A DNA stretch of 61,308 bases from Myxococcales bacterium (GTDB lineage Bacteria; Myxococcota_A; Polyangia; Polyangiales; Houyiibacteriaceae). Below are positions 55,078 to 61,308 of this stretch, one piece after another. The translations under genes were made by a program, and so were the position numbers. A model generated the notes under the pieces. The model was not told where the DNA came from and did not search any database. It saw only the letters and a program-made list of their open reading frames with translations. The stretch covers positions 1 to 61,308 of the forward strand of contig JAOTXX010000015.1 in assembly GCA_029862185.1 (NCBI GenBank), given 5' to 3'. The stretch's first letter is position 1, and the number at the start of each line of letters is the position of its first letter.

Positions 55078-56274
55078 CTAGTTCACTCGCAGGAACAGAA
55101 ATCGGCCGCCGTTGGAGAGGGCGCCGCCAAAGTCGCCGAGGGCCGCAGGGGTCGCCGAAAAGCCTGAACCACCTTCGGCCCGCGAGATTTCGCGTCCGTC
55201 GGCGAGCGAGAGCGCCAGCAGTGAGCCCCGGGTCTCGCCGTAGATGACGGTGCCCGTCTCGGTGACGATCGGCGCCGTCGGTGCGCCGCGCTCCGGGGCC
55301 TTCTCCCACTGCACCTCGCGCGTCCGAAGGTCGACGAGCGACAACCCCCGCCGGGCCGACGAGATGACGAGCATGCGCCCGGCCGTCGCGAGCCCCGTGA
55401 CGCCGGTAAAGGCGGAATCCCGCCATTGCACGGTGCCGCTGGTGGCATCCAATGCATAGAGGCCGGCGGTGAACGAGGCGACGTAGAGGGTCCCCTGGCG
55501 CAACACCGGCGTCGTGTCGACATCGAGGAATTGCGGGACGTTGCCGGGCCGAAGCTCGACGTCGATTGCGGTTTCAATCTCCCAGAACAGCCGCCCATCG
55601 GCGGGGTTGATCGCCGCGACGGCGCCATCGGTAAACGCCGCGAACAGCCGCCCGCCTTCGAGCAGCATGCCGGCGTGCCCCGCAATGGTGATCTCCTCGA
55701 CCGGTTCTTTGGCGTAGGTCCAAAGAATCCGGCCGTCGTCGCGCGCCATCGCTGTGATCGTGTCGTTTTCGGCGACGACGTACAGCGCGTCGGCGGTGAT
55801 CACCGGCTGGGTCCGAACCGCACCGATGAGCTTGGTGCGCCACTTGGGAGCGCCGTCCACGTTGAGCGCGTGTACGGTGCCGTCGACCGTCGGGAAGTAA
55901 ACTTCGCCGGTGGCCGAATCGACCGCAGGCTTCGACTCGATTTGTGCGCCCGCGTCGTAGAAGAACACCCTGCGGCCGCTCAGCTCGAACGCGAACATGT
56001 TCCCCTCGCTCGTCCCGATGAAGACGCGCTTTCGCTCGACATCGAACTCCGCTGAGCTCAGCTCGACGGGCAAGTAGCGGGCTTCCCAGCGGTCGGTCAG
56101 TTGCTTCGACCAGCGGACGTTGAAGCCGCCCTCGCCCGGACGCGCGTATGTGTCGCCCTGATCAACCCAGCCGAAGTTGTCGGCATTGGATGCGGGCGTT
56201 CCTGCGGCGCCGCAGCCGGGAACCGCGGGCAGCGAGACGGCGACGGCAAGGGCGATGGCGAAGCGTATGCGCAT
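55078..56274 (-). CDS. bamB: BamB-like lipoprotein (PQQ-type beta-propeller)
   Basis: A 398-residue lipoprotein with signal VAVSLPAVPGC and an eight-bladed propeller signature (repeats such as GEVYFPTVDGTVHALNVDG, DGRILWTYAKEP, GTLYVASFTAGLYALDATSG, GTVIYGETRGSLLALSLADG). BamB helps BamA assemble outer-membrane proteins. The upstream yfgM-like gene, 11 bases away, reproduces the yfgM-bamB order of E. coli, which supports the call. Confidence 0.85.
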   Translation of the reverse strand: MRIRFAIALAVAVSLPAVPGCGAAGTPASNADNFGWVDQGDTYARPGEGGFNVRWSKQLTDRWEARYLPVELSSAEFDVERKRVFIGTSEGNMFAFELSGRRVFFYDAGAQIESKPAVDSATGEVYFPTVDGTVHALNVDGAPKWRTKLIGAVRTQPVITADALYVVAENDTITAMARDDGRILWTYAKEPVEEITIAGHAGMLLEGGRLFAAFTDGAVAAINPADGRLFWEIETAIDVELRPGNVPQFLDVDTTPVLRQGTLYVASFTAGLYALDATSGTVQWRDSAFTGVTGLATAGRMLVISSARRGLSLVDLRTREVQWEKAPERGAPTAPIVTETGTVIYGETRGSLLALSLADGREISRAEGGSGFSATPAALGDFGGALSNGGRFLFLRVN

Positions 56275-56285
56275 CGATTGCGGCG

Positions 56286-57143
56286 CTATTCCTGCGGCGG
56301 CTGTCGCTGGAGCATTTCGTTCATTTGACGGATGATCTCCTTTGCTTGGCGCGGGTCACTGCCGGCGGCTGGCGCGAGGTTCGGGTCGATCAACGCCAGT
56401 CGCGCCTCGGCCTGTTCCTGTGTGTACGGCAGAGTTGGCGCGTCGGACTCCTTGAGCTCGTTCAGGACCCAGTCGAACTTGGTCTTGGCTTCATCGAGCT
56501 TGCCCTGGCCGGCGAGGATCCTACCCTGATGGTATCCCGCGATCGGAGCGATGCTCCTGTTGACCGCCCGCAGCGCCTCGAGCTGTTCGAGCGCCTCGTC
56601 ATAGGATTTCTCCGCTTCGAGCGCGTAGCTGATTCCTTCCAGGGCGGCCCAACGAATGGTCTCGTCGTCACTGGCTTCGAGCGCCGCCTGGTAGGCGGCC
56701 CGGGCCGGCTCAAACTGGCCTTGCGCGTAGAGCGCCTTCCCCTCCCCGATGCGCGCCCAGGCCGCCGCAGGGGTTTTGGCGTGCGAATCGGCGACGTTCG
56801 CGTAGGCCGTCGCAAGGGCCGCGGGATCGTCCGCGTCTCCCTCGAGCACGGCCGCGAGCTGTTCGCCCGCCGCGGTGTTCTGACGATGCGTGAAGGTGGC
56901 CCAGCCGATCCCGACGGCGGCCACTAGGAGCACACCCCCGGCCATGAGCCCAAGTGGCTTCAAGTTGTCGGCCAACCAGTCCTTGGCGACCACGGCCTGC
57001 GCGATCGCCTTCTCCTCGACGAGCTCGGCGTCCCGGCCTCGCTGGGCGGCCTTTCGCGCGGCCTTTGCGGCTTGCTGTGCAGCGAGTCGCTCGCCCGCGG
57101 TGAGCGGCGCTTGATTTTCGTTTTCGGCAGGGTCTTGGGCCAA
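56286..57143 (-). CDS. yfgM: YfgM-like TPR membrane protein
   Basis: A 285-residue protein: cytoplasmic charged N-terminus, one membrane segment (LGLMAGGVLLVAAVGIGWATF), then TPR-like helices (AWARIGEGKALYAQGQFEPA, ISYALEAEKSYDEALEQLEAL, YHQGRILAGQGKLDEAK). YfgM is linked to SecYEG and periplasmic chaperones. TTG 57143 has GGAGG five bases upstream and is preferred to the in-frame TTG at 57176. It precedes bamB on the same strand. Confidence 0.78.
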   Translation of the reverse strand: MAQDPAENENQAPLTAGERLAAQQAAKAARKAAQRGRDAELVEEKAIAQAVVAKDWLADNLKPLGLMAGGVLLVAAVGIGWATFTHRQNTAAGEQLAAVLEGDADDPAALATAYANVADSHAKTPAAAWARIGEGKALYAQGQFEPARAAYQAALEASDDETIRWAALEGISYALEAEKSYDEALEQLEALRAVNRSIAPIAGYHQGRILAGQGKLDEAKTKFDWVLNELKESDAPTLPYTQEQAEARLALIDPNLAPAAGSDPRQAKEIIRQMNEMLQRQPPQE

Positions 57144-57259
57144 GGCTTCCTCCAAAAGGCCGGGAAAACCCGGCAAATCGCGTCGGCACTATACACGCGG
57201 CCCTTCCCCAGTCAACGCAGCCTCGCGTCCGGCGCAACCGCCGTGCTAGAGCGCTCGCT

Positions 57260-57790
57260 GTGCGTCGCCTGCTGTGGATCGTTGGAAGCCTTGCCGCGCT
57301 GCTCGCTGTGCTTCCCTCGACCGCCCGTGCGTACGAGGACCAAGCCACACTCGGCCTCGCGATCGGCTACGCCGGGATTCCCGGGAGCGACTCCGTTCCG
57401 CGCAACGGCATCGACGTCGGTCTGAGCGCGGGCGGAGGCTTCGGCGATGCATGGAGCATCCAAGGGCTGCTCAGTTACAGCGTCTTCCCGAACGCTCGCG
57501 CCCTGCACGTCGGCATGGCCGGCATCGAGGCCGTCTACGCGCTCGACATCGTGCGTTTCGTCCCTTTGCTCGGAGCGGGGCTCGACGGCCTGTTGACCGT
57601 GCGCGAGCGTCCGGCCCGCGGAGACTTCGCCCTGCACTTCCTAGTGGGCTTTGACTACCTCATCAATTCGCGCTGGTGCGTCGGCGCCGACGTGCGTGGC
57701 TATTGGGTCGCCACCCACGCGCAGAGCCCGCTCGCCCCGTTCCTCATCACCGCGGCGGCGCGCATCGGCGTCCGCTTCGACCTCCACTGA
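57260..57790 (+). CDS. small outer-membrane beta-barrel protein
   Basis: A 176-residue protein with a signal peptide (LWIVGSLAALLAVLPSTARA) and alternating hydrophobic strands (GLSAGGGFGDAWSIQGLLSY, RFVPLLGAGLDGLLTV, FALHFLVGFDYLINSRWCVG, ITAAARIGVRFDLH) ending in an aromatic/charged C-terminus, as in 8-stranded OmpW/OmpA-like barrels. No specific family. It diverges from yfgM. Confidence 0.75.
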   Translation: MRRLLWIVGSLAALLAVLPSTARAYEDQATLGLAIGYAGIPGSDSVPRNGIDVGLSAGGGFGDAWSIQGLLSYSVFPNARALHVGMAGIEAVYALDIVRFVPLLGAGLDGLLTVRERPARGDFALHFLVGFDYLINSRWCVGADVRGYWVATHAQSPLAPFLITAAARIGVRFDLH

Positions 57791-57965
57791 CTCGACCTGC
57801 GCGGCCGGGTCGTAGGGGCGCTGCCAGATGCGCAGCGGCTCGATCGACGCGATGGCGCTGCATGCGAGCGCCAGGACGACGCAGGCTGCCGTTCGAATCG
57901 ATGAGCTGCGCGAGCCCTTGGTCACAGCCCTGCATCGGCCGCCCGTTCGGTTGGTTGCGCTGTCG

Positions 57966-59189
57966 TCAGCCGGCTGGCCTGTCGAGCTCGAAGCCATCGT
58001 GCAGGACGGCTACGGCGCGGTCGGCATGGTCGGCCTCGATCAGGCAGGAAGTCTTGATTTCGCTGGTGCTGATCGCTTGGATGTTGATGCCGTTGTCGGC
58101 CAGCAAGCGAAACATCCGGGCTGCGATGCCGGCATGATTGCGCATCCCGACGCCGACGATCGACACCTTGGCCACCGCGTCGTCACGAACGACGCCTTCG
58201 GCATCGACGCTTGCGACGAGCTCCTTCGCGATGCTTTCGGCGCGATCGGCATCCTCGCGGCTCACCGTAAAGGTCAGATCGGTGTGACCCGCCTTCGAGA
58301 CGTTCTGGATGATCATGTCGACCGAGATATTCGCCTCGGCCAGTGGCTCGAACACGCTCGCGACGACGCCGGGATGGTCCGGCAGCGCGCTCACGGTCAG
58401 CTTCACGGTCTTCTTGTCCGCCGCAACTCCGGCGACGATGACTTTTTCGAGCAGGTGTTCTTCGTCGGTCACGATCGTTCCCTCCTCTTTCGAGAAACTC
58501 GAGCGCACGTGGAGAGGCATTCGGTGCTTCATGGCAAGCTCCACCGAACGTATCTGTAGGACCTTGGCCCCTTGGGAGGAGAGCTCGAGCATCTCCTCGT
58601 AGCTGATGCATTTGAGTTTGCGCGCGTTCGGGCAGATCCCCGGGTCCGTCGTATAGACGCCGTCGACGTCGGTGCAGATTTCGCACACATCGGCTTTCAC
58701 CGCTGCGGCGATCGCGACCGCCGACGTATCGGAGCCGCCTCGCCCCAGCGTCGTGATGTTGCCGTAGGCGTCGGTGCCCTGAAAGCCCGCGACGACCAGG
58801 ACGTTGCCTGTTTCGAGCGACGAGCGAAGCCCGGTTCCATCGATCGATCGGATGCGAGCCTTGCGATGCACGTTGTCGGTCAAGATGCGCGCCTGATGCC
58901 CGAGCAAGGAGCGCGCCGGAACACCCATCTCGTTGAGCTGAATCGCCAACAAGGCCGCGCTGACCTGCTCGCCGCTCGAAACGAGCACATCCATTTCGCG
59001 CTCGGCCGGCCCGTCGGAGAGCTCCCAGCCCATCGACAGGAGCCGGTCGGTCTCGCCGGCCATCGCGCTCACCACGACGATGACCTGGTGGCCCTCGCGA
59101 TAGGTATCCGTGACGCGCTCCGCGACCCTGCGGATCCGATCGAGCGAACCGACGCTCGTGCCACCATATTTCTGTACGACCAGGCTCAT
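57966..59189 (-). CDS. lysC: aspartate kinase
   Basis: A 407-residue aspartokinase, first step of lysine, threonine and methionine synthesis. It begins VVQKYGGTSVGSLDRI and has GRGGSDTSAVAIAA and CTDVDGVYTTDPGICPNA; two ACT domains (VSALPDHPGVVASVF, VGVGMRNHAGIAARMF) form the allosteric part. ATG 59189 fits the family. The frame is open 15 codons upstream. pcm diverges 81 bases away. Confidence 0.96.
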   Translation of the reverse strand: MSLVVQKYGGTSVGSLDRIRRVAERVTDTYREGHQVIVVVSAMAGETDRLLSMGWELSDGPAEREMDVLVSSGEQVSAALLAIQLNEMGVPARSLLGHQARILTDNVHRKARIRSIDGTGLRSSLETGNVLVVAGFQGTDAYGNITTLGRGGSDTSAVAIAAAVKADVCEICTDVDGVYTTDPGICPNARKLKCISYEEMLELSSQGAKVLQIRSVELAMKHRMPLHVRSSFSKEEGTIVTDEEHLLEKVIVAGVAADKKTVKLTVSALPDHPGVVASVFEPLAEANISVDMIIQNVSKAGHTDLTFTVSREDADRAESIAKELVASVDAEGVVRDDAVAKVSIVGVGMRNHAGIAARMFRLLADNGINIQAISTSEIKTSCLIEADHADRAVAVLHDGFELDRPAG

Positions 59190-59269
59190 TGGGCGCCGAA
59201 GGATAGCCGCGACCTTGGGGCGGGCAAACCGCACCGCGCGTACCGCGTTTCCGTGGTACTTCTAGGTCG

Positions 59270-59995
59270 ATGCAAAGAACTTCATGGGTTGTCTTTCTCG
59301 TAGTCGGCGCCTGGAGCCAGAGCGCGGGCCATCCGCGCGCCGACCAGCCGGACTCCGAGGCACGGGTGCATGAACGGCTCGAGATGGTGCGCAAGCAAAT
59401 CGAAGCGCGCGGTGTCCGTGATCCGGCCGTGCTGGAGGCGATGCGCAAGGTGCCCCGGCATCGCTTCGTGCCGCAGTCCCAACATGCAAACGCTTACCAG
59501 GACCGGCCCCTTCCCATCGGACACGGGCAAACGATCAGCCAGCCGTACATCGTCGCGCTGATGACGGAGTTGGCCGGCGTGAAGCCTGGCGACAAGGTGC
59601 TCGAGGTCGGGACCGGGTCCGGCTATCAAGCCGCGGTTCTAGCGCAGATGGGGGTGAAGCTCTTCTCGATCGAAATCATCGCGGGCCTCGCCAAGCACGC
59701 GAAGGCGACCCTCACCGAGCTCGGCTACGCGAAGAACGTCGAAGTGCGTCACGGTGACGGGTACGCTGGCTGGCCGGAACAAGCGCCGTTCGACGCGATC
59801 CTCGTGACCGCCGCGCCCCCCAAGGTCCCGAAGCCGCTCAAGGAGCAGCTGAAGATCGGCGGACGCCTCATCATCCCGGTGGGCAAGCGGTACCAAAGCT
59901 TGTTGAAGGTGACGCGAACCAAGGATGGATACGGCGGGGAGTCGGTGATTCCGGTGAGGTTCGTGCCGATGACGGGGGAGGCGCAGAGGCACTGA
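59270..59995 (+). CDS. pcm: exported protein-L-isoaspartate O-methyltransferase
   Basis: A 241-residue PCMT that repairs isoaspartyl residues using SAM. Motifs: HRFVPQ, LPIGHGQTISQPYIVALMT, VLEVGTGSGYQAAVLA, GDGYAGWPEQAPFDAI and GGRLIIPVG. Unusually, the first 25 residues look like a signal peptide (WVVFLVVGAWSQSAGHPRA), so it may act in the periplasm. Its stop is followed by the dispersed repeat. Confidence 0.93.
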   Translation: MQRTSWVVFLVVGAWSQSAGHPRADQPDSEARVHERLEMVRKQIEARGVRDPAVLEAMRKVPRHRFVPQSQHANAYQDRPLPIGHGQTISQPYIVALMTELAGVKPGDKVLEVGTGSGYQAAVLAQMGVKLFSIEIIAGLAKHAKATLTELGYAKNVEVRHGDGYAGWPEQAPFDAILVTAAPPKVPKPLKEQLKIGGRLIIPVGKRYQSLLKVTRTKDGYGGESVIPVRFVPMTGEAQRH

Positions 59996-60030
59996 CCCCG
60001 TAAAGCGACTTCGTCGCCACGGGGCTAGGG

Positions 60031-60197
60031 GGCAGCGCGAGCCCGAAGGGCAAAGCCCGGTGCGAAGCGCCGCCAAGGCGAAGCGCAGCGCCCGCCGCGG
60101 CAGGGAGGATTACGGGTGGGGGTGGGCGGGTGGTGTAACCAAACCAAACCAAACCACGCAACCCGCCGACCCTCCGGCTGCCCAACATCCGCGGCAG
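60031..60197 (-). repeat. dispersed intergenic repeat, copy R2
   Basis: Reverse-complement match to 27119-27293. It includes an identical 30-bp block (60101-60130) and a tract of (AACCA)-like sequence absent from R1. The rest of the gene-free stretch 59996-60394 contains a short GTGACC tandem (60223-60246) and no recognisable gene on either strand. Confidence 0.8.
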
Positions 60198-60222
60198 TGA
60201 CCGGGACCGTAGGGCCGTGGCT

Positions 60223-60246
60223 GTGACCGTGACCGTGACCGTGGCC
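60223..60246 (+). repeat. hexamer tandem repeat (GTGACC)
   Basis: Three perfect GTGACC units and a fourth GTGGCC. A micro-repeat of unknown role, inside the gap between pcm and the last gene. Confidence 0.6.
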
Positions 60247-60394
60247 GGGAACGGGAGTCGGAGCGGGAATGAGATCGTGTGGGGGCTCGTGCTCGTCTGT
60301 AATCCCGCTCACAAACCCCCCAGGTCCTGGAAAAAACCTCGATCGGAGTGGAGGGGACCTGTGGTACCGTCGACGCCCCCCCTTAGGAGGCCCG

Positions 60395-61308
60395 ATGCCG
60401 AGATGGATTCGTACGCGCTGGCTCGTTTGCTGGCTATTTGGTGCCCTGGCGTTCGCAGGCTGCGCCACTGACACGAGCAGCACCGGTGGCCTGACGATCG
60501 AGCTCGAGCTCTCGGACGGCACCCAGATCGAGGAAGTGACCTACGCGATTAGCGGCGGGGACATGGAGCCGATGGTCGGGACGATCAACACCAGCGCTCC
60601 AGGGTCGACGGCGTCCGTCGAAATCTACGGCATCCCGGGAGGCGGGCCCTACACCATCATGATGACCGCGACGTCGGCCGACGGCGAAACGTCATGTTCC
60701 GGCTCAACGGATTTCAATGTTGAAATCGGGCGCGTTACCGAGGTGGCCGTCATGCTCAACTGCAAGCCCGGCCAAGAGCTCGGCGGCGTTCGGGTCAACG
60801 GCAAGTTCAACATCTGTGCGGACCTGGTCAAGGTCGTCGTGTCGCCTCTCCAGACTTCGATCGGAAACCAGATCGACGTCTTTGCCATGGCCTTGGACAT
60901 GGAGGGCGACCCGATCGAGTATCGCTGGGAGGGAACTGGCGGCAGCTTCGCGGACGCAAACGCGCAAGAAACGACGTACACCTGCCTGCATCTTGGCGAT
61001 CAAACGATCACCGTCACCGTTTCCGACGACGGCTTTAACTACTGCGACTGCACCCACACGGTGGACATCACCTGTGTCGACGGCGACGGGGGCGGAGGCG
61101 CAGGCGGCTCGGCCGGCGAAGGCGGCATGGGTGGTGAAGGCGGCGCGGGCGGCATGGCTGGCGCGGGCGGCATGGCTGGCATGGGCGGCATGGCTGGCAT
61201 GGGCGGCATGGGCGGCATGGCTGGCATGGGCGGCATGGCTGGCGCAGGCGGCATGGCCGGCGCAGGCGGCATGGGCGGCGGGGGCGGCGCGGGCGGCATG
61301 GCCGGCGC
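60395..61308 (+). CDS. surface lipoprotein with Gly/Met-rich tail, 3' end outside window
   Basis: The frame is open from ATG 60395 (AGGAGG four bases upstream) to the end of the window, about 304 codons. A lipobox (LFGALAFAGC) is followed by a Ser/Gly linker, then Ig- or PKD-like beta-sandwich segments with Cys pairs (GETSCSGSTDFNVEIGRV, DPIEYRWEGTGGSFADAN, YTCLHLGDQTITVTVSDDG). From 61087 the tail is Gly/Met/Ala repeats (GGMAGMGG, GGMAGAGG). The end is not visible. Confidence 0.85.
   Translation, partial: MPRWIRTRWLVCWLFGALAFAGCATDTSSTGGLTIELELSDGTQIEEVTYAISGGDMEPMVGTINTSAPGSTASVEIYGIPGGGPYTIMMTATSADGETSCSGSTDFNVEIGRVTEVAVMLNCKPGQELGGVRVNGKFNICADLVKVVVSPLQTSIGNQIDVFAMALDMEGDPIEYRWEGTGGSFADANAQETTYTCLHLGDQTITVTVSDDGFNYCDCTHTVDITCVDGDGGGGAGGSAGEGGMGGEGGAGGMAGAGGMAGMGGMAGMGGMGGMAGMGGMAGAGGMAGAGGMGGGGGAGGMAG

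Noticed and set aside
53996-55426. Extended 476-codon frame for the FHA protein
   Set aside because: The first 160 codons are Arg-rich, without domain signal, and overlap the 3' part of the BamB gene's coding strand region; the FHA domain begins at GTG 54940.
57890-57902. GTTCGAATC, the T-loop core of tRNAs
   Set aside because: No cloverleaf stems around it; a chance match. No tRNA, rRNA or CRISPR array was recognised in the window, though short RNA genes could be missed by eye.
57641-57997. Possible small minus-strand lipoprotein (LALACSAIAS)
   Set aside because: It overlaps the beta-barrel gene for 150 bases on the opposite strand and is mostly Arg/Glu-rich shadow; the gap is only 175 bases.
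60217-60471. 84-codon plus-strand frame before the last lipoprotein
   Set aside because: It runs through the GTGACC micro-repeat and has no ribosome site, whereas a different frame from ATG 60395 has AGGAGG, a lipobox and runs open to the window end.

Overview
The window is GC-rich, densely coding bacterial DNA. The best guess for the host is a Myxococcota (myxobacterial-type deltaproteobacterial) chromosome. Supporting signs are an MglA-family GTPase, an AgmX/PglI-type C-terminal domain protein, a DUF4388-like plus J-domain protein, very long TPR proteins, many lipoproteins with Gly-rich linkers, and a PilR/pilin cluster. The species cannot be named from sequence alone. Most calls below rest on motif recognition by eye; no database search was run.

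Layout. 1-13.4 kb: a 5'-truncated giant TPR protein, then a co-directional housekeeping run (tsaE, carB, greA, recG, MglA-like GTPase, MBL hydrolase). 13.4-25 kb: DUF547 and carboxypeptidase-regulatory-repeat proteins, rpmB, an RluA-type pseudouridine synthase, two lipoproteins and PrkA kinase, then a minus-strand thioesterase followed by a methyltransferase-PPK2 fusion, then the NAD(P)HX repair enzyme. 25-27 kb: an ECF sigma gene behind a sigma54-type promoter, and a rhodanese-MoeB fusion. 27.0-27.6 kb: a gene-free tract of GC-rich repeats and nested inverted repeats; part of it recurs inverted at 60.0-60.2 kb.

27.6-36 kb: lipoproteins, a complete N-degron set in one minus-strand run (clpS, clpA, aat), and a CobA-HemD fusion. 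36-43 kb: a TPR/HTH protein and a DUF4388/J-domain protein, then a minus-strand type IV pilin cluster (PilR-like activator, two prepilins, PilA with its own sigma54 promoter and terminator, a TPR protein and an atypical pilin-like protein). 43-45.7 kb: a MarR/GbsR-type regulator, an esterase, an AgmX/PglI-domain protein and a truncated SnoaL-like gene.

45.73-47.36 kb is the most striking part. A 28-bp site with both XerC and XerD arms matches the chromosome-dimer-resolution site dif, so this window probably contains the replication terminus. An intact IS1202/ISNCY-type insertion sequence with a 5-bp target duplication (ACACA) ends exactly 5 bp from the XerC arm. The SnoaL-like gene on the other side of the IS loses its 5' end at this junction.

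47.4-55 kb: a GT-C membrane protein, then a young, duplication-rich block of secreted Cys-rich lipoproteins (one full-length pair, one miniature) that share a mature N-terminus and an upstream AT-rich block, a delta-60 repeat lipoprotein, and a complete plus a partial copy of an FHA/zinc-ribbon gene. 55-61.3 kb: a BamB/YfgM-like pair, a beta-barrel protein, lysC, an exported PCMT, the second copy of the dispersed repeat, and a 3'-truncated lipoprotein gene with a Gly/Met-rich tail that runs off the window.
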